From: Paraspadella gotoi
Taxonomy: Eukaryota; Chaetognatha
NCBI GenBank assembly: GCA_051294375.1
Contig: CM119269.1
Location: 22,094,815-22,158,814 of the forward strand
DNA: 64,000 nucleotides
Reading direction: 5' to 3'
Below are positions 53,103-64,000 of the stretch, piece after piece (the stretch's first letter is position 1; every line of letters begins with the position of its first letter). Both the position numbers and the translations under genes were made by a program. The notes under the pieces were generated by a model. The model was not told the origin of the DNA and ran no database searches. It worked only from the letters and a program-made list of their open reading frames with translations.

Positions 53103-55738
53103 ATGCAGTACCCTAATCAACCGGCGCCTGGTAATGAACGAATCATTGATAAATTAGTTCAAATTATTGCTTTTTTTTGTCGTTTGGATGAAACGGATAG
53201 TCGAGCCGTAATCTTAGCGTCTCTAACGACGATTACGTGGCACGGCGTTGTCGGCAATCTATACCGTAAAGTATTGTTGATTTTCCGGCCACTGTATCGG
53301 CGACGGTCATTTATTGACCGGATGGAGACTGTCGATTCACTCCATTTAATTGAATTTCAATTGTGCGACTTTGAAATTTCTTTTTTTTTATCTTTTGACG
53401 AGGAACTAAACTCTCTTCATTTTAAGGTTACCTTCAGGTCCTACCAGAGATAAGCAAACAAACAAACAAACACTGTCAACAATACGGGGCCAAGAAAGGC
53501 TGAGACAATTTGTATTATAGGGAATAAGATTAAGAGGAATGAAAACATTTTATTAAATTAAACATTAAATTAAACATTTTATTAAATTTAAACAGGATGC
53601 GACCATATAAATATGAACGACGCAACGCAATTCAACCGATATACTAATAAAAATTTACTTTATCAATAACGCCTGACATACTAAATTTAAGAGAACAAAA
53701 ACCCGCAAAAAGATAGGAACTAAGTTTATGACCAACTGACTGAGATATATCTGGTCAACTGAAAAAAATGCTAAATAGATTAAGTGATGTTCATAACTTA
53801 ATTTATTCTGCTTTAAAATGTACATTCTTAAGATTTTCCTGATATCATGAAATCTGAGATTAAAACCTGATCTAATAGAATAAATTGCTCATAATATATG
53901 TAGTATTATACACGAACTACGTGATTAAATTAAACTAAAACTGATATTGAAACAAATAATCAGGGTCGACCTACACGGGGCAACCGCAGGTGGTCGTTGT
54001 GCAACAAAATCAACAACGTCCTCCAGACAACTTTGTCTTTTCTCTCATCGTTTGTCTCTTCTGCGATGTGTTTTGCTTAGGTAAAAAAAAAATTGTTGTT
54101 GTCAAGTCACAACAACGTTGAATTAATTTTTTTTCCGTTGTTATTTATATATTAGTTAAAAGACAATTAACTTTTTGATATCCTAAATTTCAGGTAAAGT
54201 ATTTTTGAAAAGTGGTATCGAATTTACAATAAATAACTTTATTAAGCAAATAAAACAATATTTTTGGTTTTCTTTCAATTTTATTTTTTTATTAAAATTC
54301 TTAAAAATTAGGATTGGCGGCTCTCATTTGCTCCGTGCAATCTCGTTCCGCCGCAGATGGCAACAATATGGAGGACGCAAGAAACAAGGGTATAATTTGT
54401 TTGGTCATGTTTATATAATAAAAACATTGTGGATAATAAGTTGTTATCGAACCATAAAAAAACTAATGATAAATAAAATACAGGTATAATTGCAAGAAAT
54501 CTCTCGATCGCCGCTATTGTCTGCACCATTGTAATCGTCATTTTGGTGATCATTCTCTACTTTACAGGTATTTCTTCTATAATTCTATATAATTGTATAT
54601 AAATGTAATTCTAGATTTCCAGGGTTGGAATAGATCAGTTCACAAAACATGATAATTGAGCTTTGCGCAGACAATATATAACTTAACAAGATCGGTCCTT
54701 CCTATGTGTTGCGCCGCAGTGACTTTCTTTTCACGTGTATGATCACGAGACTACATGACTTGGAAATTTATGTATAACAAACGTCTTTATATTATTTTTG
54801 TATTTATGACACGCACTGCATCGGAATTCCGTCTTTTATTCTTCATAGTTTTAGAATTTACCGAAGACTGCACTTGCAGTTACTTAGATTTGAAGTTTTT
54901 TCCTGTCTTAACAAACGAGCATGATTTATGAGCTTTTTTTATGTAAGTGGGACAGACCGACCGACTGACAGACCGACCAAAAAGTGACTTATAGAGTTGC
55001 TCCGCGAGTACTCCCTGCACAAGATGTCGATACCCAAAATATTCTCAAAATTTCAAAATATTAATTGGATAATAAAAAAATGAACATTTTAACGCGACAG
55101 TTTTTGTTATGCGCAATTATATCAATTTTTGTTGAAAGATGGTACTCGCGGAGCAACTCTATAAGTCACTTTTTGGTCGGTTGGTCCGTCAGGCGGTCAG
55201 TGTGTCGGTATGTCTGTCCATCGGTCTGTTTCACTGACATTAAAAATACTCAAAACTTGCATATAGTTGGTTGCTCGATGGTCATTTGTTAAGAAGGGAA
55301 ATCCTCAAAATGTGAGTCAAATATAAGTGACTTCTAGCGCCGCCTTCCTAAAATCCTAAATCCTTGGAAAAGTTTAAAATTCAAAAACGATTTTTATTTC
55401 AATAAAATTAAACACGGACATGTTTCAGCTTAGTACAAGCCTTTCTCAGCGCTAATAAAGTTATTGTTTTTCATGTAGTCATGTCACGTCATATCATTTT
55501 ATATCAAATCATGTCATGTCACGAAAAATACACGTGATGAGGCAGTCACTGCGGCGCAACACATTTGAATTACCGTTCTTATTTAATAAATTCCAAAAAT
55601 AGCTCAAAGACCCTACAATTTGTTACTGGGTGAACTATGCCAATTTTTGTTAACTTTCGCTGTTAATAATCTTTTTCAGTCTATGTCGTTCTCTATCAAG
55701 AAGCTGTGAAAAGCCTCAACAACAACTCGTATCCATGA
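53103..55738 (+). CDS. CD225/dispanin family two-pass membrane protein
   Basis: Five coding exons, 53103-53130, 53964-54080, 54312-54389, 54484-54567 and 55680-55738, all join in phase 1 and give 121 residues. The N-terminus is Pro/Gln-rich (MQYPNQPAPG onward). PDNFVFSLIVCLFC begins the intramembrane segment at about residue 31 with clustered cysteines suitable for palmitoylation. LAALICSVQSRSAADG is the family signature after it, ARNKGIIARNLSIAA leads into the second helix at about 81-102, and a short tail follows. CD225 proteins such as IFITM, PRRT and TMEM relatives shape membranes and control fusion. The subfamily is not clear. Intron 4 contains a complete inverted-repeat element. A 130-codon ORF overlapping exon 1 is mostly intron read-through. 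Confidence 0.82.
54704..55564. mobile_element. Inverted-repeat element, family D, in the CD225 intron
   Basis: The left terminus ATGTGTTGCGCCGCAGTGAC at 54704 is matched exactly in reverse complement at 55545-55564; the repeat is 21 bases long. Inside, a second inverted pair (AGTGACTTATAGAGTTGCTC at about 54983 against its complement at 55145) and GACC/GGTC-rich tracts form another hairpin. No ORF is present. Confidence 0.88.
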
Positions 55739-56675
55739 AGAGAAGCATTTCGGGCCCGTTTCTGTCATTGGTTAAAAACGATCACCCTAATCGCGTTCTA
55801 ACTTGTTAAAAAAAAGGAAATTCAAAGTTTTAAAAAAGAACCTTAATTTGTAATTTGTGTAGATCTTTAAATTCGAAGCAATTCGAAGTCTTTGTATCAT
55901 TGGCGTGTTGTAAATTTATTATTTATGGTTTTCATTAGTTCAGGTCTCGAATTTAATGCGCGTAAACAAGTGTAACACATTAAAAAGAGGGTGGAGCGAA
56001 AATAACGGTAAAAAGCTACTTATCAAAGTAAGTTAACTAATAAAAATAATGATTAACTCCTATAAGAAATTTAAATCTAAAACAAAGAGAAAACTTCATT
56101 ATTGTCAAAGTCAAATTTTAAAGTTGAGGGCGCGCCGTAAAAAAATAAATACTGAGAAATCGCTATTGATACAATTGTAGTTCCTATCATAATTACACCT
56201 TAAATAAGAATAGTTATTATTTTGCTTTTTAATAGGCCCTTCTTCTCATTTAATATCTATAAATAATAATAATTTAAAAACAGAAGGCGAGGTATATAGT
56301 ATATGACATCCCCCAGTCGTTTAGGCATCCTTAATTCTACCTATCTAACTATCTACCTTGTGATTTGGTAAAACAGACAGATAGTTTAGATAGATATAAC
56401 GAATAGATGCGCACTGCAATTTATTTTGGCGTAGTCGGTTGCACTTTTTTTTTCTCTTTTGTATTATAAGTTCGTGTACTGAGTTTTTTCTAAATAAAAA
56501 AAATGTTAAAATTTCAGGAGAAAGTTGAGTTCAATTATGAACGCGACGTTAAAAAAAAGCTTTGAAACTATTTTGATTATTTTGTGAATTGATGTTTAAC
56601 ATAAATGAAAGCTTCTAATGTATTCGTGCCGTTACTTAGAAAATGTTCTCTATATATTTAATTTCCAAAAATAAA

Positions 56676-56715
<40 letters not shown>

Positions 56716-57195
56716 ATTATTATTATTATCATAATTCCGTTGGTAAGGATTTATAATTTTAAAAAAATGGCCTCTTATTAGAAACAAAAAAATTCGACTA
56801 AAGTTGATAAGTCGAATTTTTCAAAGCTTTTTTTTCCTTGACTGAAAATAAATGTGACGTGAAAGAAAGAAAGAAAGAAAGAAAGAAAAAGAAAAGAAAG
56901 AAAAAAAGAAAGAAAGAGAAAGAGAGATTGGCTCGATAATGTTTGGGTTTTTGCCAAATTTATTGTTTTTCTCTCGTAAAGAATAAAAAGGGATCATCGA
57001 GATTTGTACACGAGTTATGCTTTTTTAATGCTTTCTTTTTGCTGTTTTTCTGGCATTGAAAAAAAAAGTAATTCCTTGTTTTATAGGGATAAAAGTGATA
57101 TTTTTCTGTCGAAATAATCATAAAATTTTTAAGGGAGATTTAAAGTTGGATTTTTTTTTATTGTTGAGTTAAATTATAATAAAATGGTCATTATT

Positions 57196-57311
<116 letters not shown>

Positions 57312-58381
57312 GTGTCGTTCCGATGACGCTCGAGCAAAAAAATGAAAGAATCTGGATTCGTTCTCTGGACCTCGTGATTCTGTGAAAGACGAACGAACGA
57401 AGGAGCGAGGAGGGAGAACGATCTCACGACGACGAGGGCTGTCGAGAAAATTTCCAAATTTGAAAAAAAAAATGTTTATAAGTATGTATATAATTTTAAA
57501 TAGTTACTCTTTGTATGAGCTGTTTTTTGATTAAATTATTAAACTGTTAGTCTACTAGGGAAAAAAATAATTAAATGCAAAAAAATTTAAATTATCAAAA
57601 ATTACATTAATCAAGTTTGGAATTAAGTAATATTTGAAGTTATAGTTTTTTGTAAACGTAACTAATTCATTTCAAGTATTTCTGCCTTTTTACCTAACGA
57701 ATAAAGCTTAATATTGGATTGAATTAAACTTAATACAATGTTAATTCAAAGAATACTCAAAATCATTTTTTCTCCTATTGGATAAGATCAAGGTTACAGT
57801 ACATTAGATAACTAAAAATAACGACATATAACCAATAAGATTATTCAAGAGTTTATCTTTTATGAGGTGTCTAAGTACCTTAACCGATATTTCCAAAAAT
57901 TGCCTACACTTTGCAAGCTTTTCTTTTTTTTTTTAAATTAGAAAGTTAAGGACAAAATAATCGTGGCATTACATTCACTGTTTCTGGTTGAACTTCTCAC
58001 TCGCTCCCCTTTTGTCTGGTTTTCACGGCGAACGTGAGCTGAGGGATTTGACGAAACAACGCCCCCCCTTTTTTCTTAACGAAACAACGCCCCCTTTTTC
58101 TTAAAATGTGAAGAAATTAAAAAGAAAAAATCTTATAACTGAAAAATTTATGGAAGAAAATTCTCAAAAATAAAATTGAATAAAAAAAAATGAAGCTTAA
58201 GTCGTTTGTGATGATCCGATGGTGAAAATGGGACAGAGTGAAAAGTGAATTAAAATATGAAATTGAGAGAATGAGAAATGAAAATGATATGGAGATATGA
58301 CCTCAGCAAAAATTATGTAAAAAGATAGAAATGACAAATAAATAAAATAAATAGGCAAGCAGAAAAATAGTCATGTATCCC

Positions 58382-58391
58382 NNNNNNNNNN
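58382..58391. other. Assembly gap (10 Ns)
   Basis: Ten ambiguous bases of nominal length. The true distance between the two flanks is unknown. Confidence 0.99.
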
Positions 58392-59036
58392 GACCCCTCG
58401 TTCCTCTTCTTATTCTCCGCGATATTTTTTTCTCCTCTTCAAAAACGAAGAGAGAGAGAAAGAAGCTTCGGATAGCTATGTCACGGCTGTTTATCAAGAC
58501 ATTAATTATTTATTTAAAAAATATATAAATAAAATAGGGACTAATATGATTGTTCAAAAATTATATTTTTAATAGAATATGATTTTTCAAAAAAATATTG
58601 GCACTCAAAAAACTATTGATATTTTATATAATTTAAGCCAATATCAGTACATTTAAGTACATGTTTAATGAGGGATAAAAGATTAATGTTTTTAAAACAA
58701 TATAATTTCCTTGAAAAAAAAATATTTAAAAATTGATGAACAAATGAGACGATATTAAAGGATGGCGGCGCGACTCCACCGCAGCCGCGACCTTTCCCCC
58801 CCCCACCTCCGCCCCCCCTTTCAAGAAAAAAAAATCTCAACTCGGGTCAACACTCGGCTGTTTTTGTCATTTATTTTTGCCTGTCAAAAAAATAAGGGGG
58901 TGTTTCTTTCGGTTTTTCGGTTCGTGGATTCTCATTGGCTGTCAAACTCAAACGATCTAAACTGTGATTGGTCGACTTTCTTCTCTAACTTTACGGGGAA
59001 TGAAATAAAGACGAGGGGAGGGGAGGGGAATGGAGG

Positions 59037-59091
<55 letters not shown>

Positions 59092-59396
59092 CAGGAAAAG
59101 CGCGGGAAAAACTCGAGGCCTTAAAAGTCTGTGGTAACAGGCGCTCGATGCTGGATGTGATAAATGTGAAGAGAATAATAAGAGGAGAGGTGGGGGTTTG
59201 AAAATCTTTAAAAAATTAAGTATTTTATTACAAAATAAACAATTTTTGTAACGATGGTATTTATTATTAAAATGCTTACACAATAACGTACAATAATTGT
59301 GAAAAAAATTTGATGCCAAACTTTGATTTAACCGATTTCAAGTTGTGAAGGTTAACTTAGTGAAATTTGTCGTTTCTTTTTTGTGAGAAATGAGGA

Positions 59397-59565
59397 TCAG
59401 GATTCACGTGATACAAAAGTTTCACGTTGATCCTGGAATCGTGAGATCTTCTCCATCGACGCCGTGACTCTGTGAATGAATAGATCAAGAATGTAAGGAT
59501 CAATTTCATGATAATTTAACTAGATCAGATGAGTAGAAAATTTAAACATTGCCTGAAAAGATGAA

Positions 59566-59622
<57 letters not shown>

Positions 59623-60822
59623 ACACAATTTGATATAAAACATTATATATAAAATCATAAAGCGATTATGAAACTTAACCTTTCAATTTCTCCGTTAATC
59701 TTTTTCACGAGTGACGCGACTTTGAGTGGTTCGTCCAGGACGAGAACGCGTTGAGTGTAAGGATCGTATTCAATCTCGTGGGCAGATGTTATCTTTTTAG
59801 CGTACGACCTTCATTTCGTCAAATATAAAAAATTAGATGACAAAATTTGATTTTAAACAACGAGATTATAACCCGCATTTGACAATCATGCGATTATTAA
59901 TATTTCAATTATTATCATCGTTAAAGTTTTAACGTATTAACAGAGAGTACTACCGAGTCTGCGGGAATCGTATTTAATTGTGAATAATCTTTATATTTTA
60001 TACCTAAACTTTTCTTTCGCGTCATCAAAACTTTGTGCGATAAAGTAAACCGGTTGGTAGTCGTAATCTTGATAAGGTTCCAACGCGGTTGATGGAGGAT
60101 CGAATATTTTTATTTGAGGTCCGTCCGACAACGCCCTAAATTATAATAATACTATTCTATAAAAATAGTATATATATTAACTAATCCGGTCTTCTTTTGA
60201 TGTGCTATGTACTTGGCATGGACGAATGGTTCCCTCGGAATTAAATTAGTTTTGAGGTTTAAAAATTAGGTTAAAGATATTATGATTTAAATTATATTTT
60301 GGGATTAAGGAACAGAAATGGTACGTTTTTGGAAAAGAGAGCCCAAGATGGAATAATTTACTTGTTCAGACAAAGTTTTAACAATATTTGCTTAACTTTC
60401 ATAACCTTACAACAACAGTTGTTCAGATATCATTAGGTTTTTTTAGAACCTGATAAAAAGGTAAACATCTAAATATATTCCGACTTAAATTCTATTTCTA
60501 ATTTAGTATGTAAATAAATGAATCAATAAAAAAAATCAATAAATCAACTCAATCCAACCTATTTAACTCACCATTCCATTTCTCCATATGACGACAGCAG
60601 CCCGGCGCCCATCGCTTTTTTCTCTCCATTTTCGTAGCAAAGCCCGAATTCTACCGAAAACCAATAAATCTGCAGGAAAATTTAAAATACTCTAATTATT
60701 GCATTACATTCAGAAGGTTAAACATATTATCGTTTCCGTCGCCATGGTAACGACTAAGACAAGGTAATTTGTGCCGAATCTAACGAGAAACTGGCAGGAA
60801 GCGATGAGAGCTCATTTTAGGG

Positions 60823-60898
<76 letters not shown>

Positions 60899-61141
60899 TC
60901 TCACTATCTCTGCTCTCACTACAACCAAAGAAATATCCCGATGCAATGACTTCTGATCATTAAATCTTAAACTCCGAAGAAATAGCGAATACCCAAGCCA
61001 CTGGTCACCACTCTCTCTCTGTCTCTCTCTCTCTCACTAGTCACCACTCTCTCTGTCTCTCACCGTTGCCAACTTTTCGATATCTTCGTCACTGGCTTGA
61101 AGGGACGCCAGACCGATTTCCTAAACAAAATATCATATTCA

Positions 61142-61186
<45 letters not shown>

Positions 61187-62031
61187 GATTTCATATTTCG
61201 AGGAAGACCAGATGCTATTTGACAATATTTTTCGAAAGCGCCGCTATTCTAATTCTAATCTTTAACCCTAATCTAGTACCAAATGCTTAATCCAATTACT
61301 AACCCTATATTTTAATCTCTAACCTTATTCTCTATTCTCTAATCTCTAATCTCTATTCTCTAATCTATATTCTCTTATCCTCTTTAAAGTTAAAAACTGA
61401 TTTAATGGTGATTGAGCTGAAAGAAAAGCGTACATTATGTAAGTTGTGAATTGTGAAACCTTATCCTTCATTAAATACAAATTAGCGAATCACTGTTAAC
61501 CTGTGAAAAGGCGGCAAAGTGAGGATTGGCGAGGAGAGGCACGTGACCAAGCAATTCGTGGATGCAATCACTGCAAGCAAAGGATCAAGGGAAGACGAAG
61601 GCAAAATTACAATTAGAAAACCTTGACAAGGAGGAACATTCGTCATACAATCAATCAACCAATATATATATCGTCAGCGGATATGGGATCCGCCTCCACT
61701 CTATTTCGATCGATGTGAACTCTCTCTCTCTCACTCTCCCCCTCTCCCTGTTTATTCGATCGTGGTTTTAGCTCATAGCGAATCAGAGGGCGGAGAGTGG
61801 GACTAGGTCATAGGGAAATTGTTTCATGGGCCGAGGGAGTAGGACGAAGGACTTTAGTTTTCAAAAGCGAAGCTGCCCTCGGCCCGAATGGTTGCAATTG
61901 ATTTTCTATCTCAATTATTTTATTCACATTGCCTAATCGATTGTAAATAAGTAAATAAACATTTTGCTCGTTATCTATTTCCATCGTGATAATTTAAACG
62001 TCATCGAAAGTAGCGAAACGGCAAAGATATA

Positions 62032-62066
<35 letters not shown>

Positions 62067-63974
62067 CTGTGAAAATAGATTTAACGTTTTTCCAAATGTA
62101 AATAATAAAAGTCTTCGCATCAATTCATGTCTCGCAATAACTTTATGTCACTGGCCCCCAACCAAATCGTTATGTTACGACTCACGGTTCTGGCGAATGA
62201 AACGGTGCCGAGTGATGGCGAACGTATTGCGTCGACTGAAAAACTCTAAAAGCGAGTGACGCTAAAAAGTCCCGTGAGGTGAGAAGACCAGCGGCCGGGC
62301 GCAGCATGTAGCCTGTGCGATCTGATAAAAAAATAAGCGTGGCAATGTGTTGGAGTTTGTGAGACATTTGGTTGTGATTTTTAAATTTTTTACTTAAGAA
62401 AAAAAACAACAAAAAACAACCATTTATAGGAAGGTGGTTTTTATGTAATAAATTCCTCGTCCTCACTTACTTAGGCCCAGTTAGACTTACCCGACCTTAG
62501 AGATTTAAATCTATTTTTATACAATATAAAATTTCTAGACAAAAAGAGGCAATAGAAATAAAAAGCTATGCAAGAACTAGCGAAATTAAATCCAAATGCA
62601 TACCTCATAAATTAAATCCAAATGCATACCTCTTTAATAAAATTAAATCCAAATGCATACCTCTTAAATTAAATTAAATCCAAATGCATACCTCTTAAAT
62701 TAAATTAAATCCAAATGCATACCTCTTAAATTAAATCCAAATGCATACCTTTTAAATTAAATTCAAATGCATACCTCTTAAATTAAATTAAATCCAAATG
62801 CATACCTCTTAAAAATTTGTTAGCGTCGTTCAATTGTGGAATTTTATTGCAAGAATAACCACATTCCTTTTCCAACATTTCAACTATTTCGTTGTGATCC
62901 TTGCAAGCGTGGATTTTCCACAATTGCTTCAGTTTCTGGTAAACCTTTTTCCTGAAAGATTTAAGAAACTTAATCAAATCTTTATCTTTTTTCTTTAATT
63001 AACTTTTAACTATCTGTCTTTAAACGGTCATAATGTTAACTGACAATTTGTTTCTACAGTTTCTACTCCCTCGTTTCTTTTTCTTTGATATACAGTTGTG
63101 AAGAGAGTTGGAAAAAAAAATCCAAGCATTCTTTACCAGCAAGCAGTTTCCAATTCGTTGTATTCAACGTGAGGAAGCGGATCTCCGTGCTTGTAACCGA
63201 AAGCAAGCGATGCTATTTCTCTCCTTCTTTCTCGATATTCTTTGTCCGCGAAACCCTGATTTAAAAAGTCAATCAATCAATCAATCAATCAATCGATTTC
63301 CAGCGCAGTTTGTTGTTGTCGTTTTGGTCTTCTTCGCTTTTTTAAACCATTTATTTCATAAATCAGTCAATTTTTTTATTTTTAAATTTAGAGATCTTCT
63401 ACATCTCTCCGTGAATTTTGAAACAACCAAGTAAATATACTAACTTAATACAATACGTATTTAATTCGGAAATATTTAATTAATCTTATAGAAAAGTCTC
63501 GAACAAAATGTTCACTTAACAGTAGCGAAAGATTCCATCTAGTGTCAGAGATGAAGATGAACATTGAACAATTCAATTGAATGAAACTTAAAACGTCTTC
63601 GAGTTAAAAAAATTGTTTGTAGAATTTTAAAATTATAAAACAGACTAAAATTGAATGGATTTCTGTATTTTTTTCAATTGGAAATTGCTTACAGGGGGAT
63701 CATGAAGTGTCTTACAGGGTGATCATAAAGTGGCTTACAGGGTGATCGTAATCCAATTCGGGTTCAAATTTGGTCAGAAGATGATGACAATTGTCAAGAT
63801 CCGAGATGTGAAGTGGAATCCAGACTGAGGTGAAAAAAATTAATTAAATAAGAAAATTAATTAATGGAAAAGATAAATTTCATTTATTTAGAGGTAAATA
63901 ACCTTTTGGATTTTTCTCGATCGCGAATTCTTTCAAGTTCAAACCGTGAAGTTTTTTCCGCAGGCGAGATGTCA
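59397..63974 (-). CDS. TH: Tyrosine hydroxylase (biopterin-dependent), 5' end missing
   Basis: Eleven coding exons are visible: 63903-63974, 63739-63824, 63137-63255, 62806-62951, 62186-62312, 61501-61570, 61064-61120, 60572-60669, 60004-60135, 59680-59808 and 59397-59469, about 369 residues. The regulatory N-terminus lies beyond the window. The enzyme makes L-DOPA from tyrosine, the first step in catecholamine synthesis. Iron ligands are the two His of HELLGHVP and the Glu of [29 protein letters not shown] and [20 protein letters not shown] favour tyrosine hydroxylase over phenylalanine or tryptophan hydroxylase. [18 protein letters not shown] and HSPEPDCIHE are conserved. The C-terminal helix ([17 protein letters not shown]) fits the tetramerisation coiled coil. 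Introns carry CT repeats and two tandem arrays of donor-site copies. Confidence 0.94.
59571..62070 (-). repeat. Group of TC/AG microsatellites in TH introns
   Basis: TC runs lie at about 59575-59619, 60826-60896, 61012-61035 and 62035-62064, and an AG run at 61147-61187. The AG run is a CT tract on the transcribed sense strand 27-67 bases before the acceptor of the 61064-61120 exon. Confidence 0.85.
62590..62812 (-). repeat. Eight tandem copies of the 5' splice site of TH exon 62806-62951
   Basis: The boundary reads TTTAAGAG|GTATGCATTTGG on the sense strand. GCATACC occurs at 62598, 62624, 62655, 62686, 62718, 62743, 62769 and 62800, at spacings of 25-32 bases. The copy at 62800 is the real exon edge and most of the others repeat the last exon bases plus the donor. 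Confidence 0.9.
63685..63747 (-). repeat. Three tandem copies of the 5' splice site of TH exon 63739-63824
   Basis: On the sense strand GATCACCCT|GTAAG recurs with a 23-base period. Potential exon ends are 63739, 63716 and 63693. The third copy has one C for A change. Confidence 0.85.
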
Positions 63975-64000
63975 CTGATAAAAAAAGGTTTAAGAAACAA

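Noticed and set aside
53061-53453. 130-codon ORF at the start of the CD225 gene
   Set aside because: Only the first ten codons from 53103 are used. A GTAATG donor at 53131 and the phase-matched exon at 53964 give the CD225 protein, and the rest is intron.
62590-63747. Donor-site arrays as CRISPR-like arrays
   Set aside because: The repeats are direct and almost without spacers, and each unit overlaps an exon edge in an animal gene.

Overview
This is a 64 kb eukaryotic nuclear window from an animal. Genes are broken into many short exons with GT-AG introns, the genome is AT-rich around GC-richer exons, and the products are animal-specific: tyrosine hydroxylase, a TRIM/NHL muscle-type protein, HIP1, a ciliary CFAP161 protein and CD225/dispanin proteins. 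The TRIM/NHL gene looks most like fly thin and worm nhl-1, which points to an invertebrate, probably a protostome. Degenerate CCCTAA-like tracts recur inside transposable elements. I cannot place the species more precisely. A run of ten Ns at 58382-58391 shows a draft assembly.

Layout from left to right: CFAP161 (minus, 3' end outside the window); LCLAT1-type lysocardiolipin acyltransferase (plus); a thin/nhl-1-type RING/B-box/NHL gene (plus, 10461-21225); an ISG20L2/AEN-type DEDDh exonuclease (minus); a 6 kb repeat island with inverted-repeat elements and a chimeric Gag/zinc-finger ORF (24.5-29.6 kb); mitochondrial malate dehydrogenase MDH2 (plus); GRTP1-type TBC RabGAP (plus); HIP1/HIP1R (minus, 28 coding exons) with an intronless CD225-like gene nested antisense in one intron; a five-exon CD225/dispanin gene (plus); and tyrosine hydroxylase (minus, 5' end outside the window). 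All exon models were built by hand. Reading phase was checked across every junction and the summed coding lengths are multiples of three.

The genes do not form one pathway; this is an ordinary gene neighbourhood. The unusual features are: (1) two tandem 121-nt exons in the thin-like gene that encode alternative second halves of the RING finger and can only be used one at a time; (2) repeated tandem duplication of sequence around splice sites in introns of LCLAT1, MDH2 and TH, including eight copies of one 5' splice site in TH; (3) a 30-bp minisatellite expanded in frame inside the catalytic domain of the exonuclease; (4) a Gag-like/zinc-finger fusion ORF with a sharp change in base composition; and (5) at least six families of inverted-repeat or dispersed elements, several with near-perfect arms and one with telomere-like cores.
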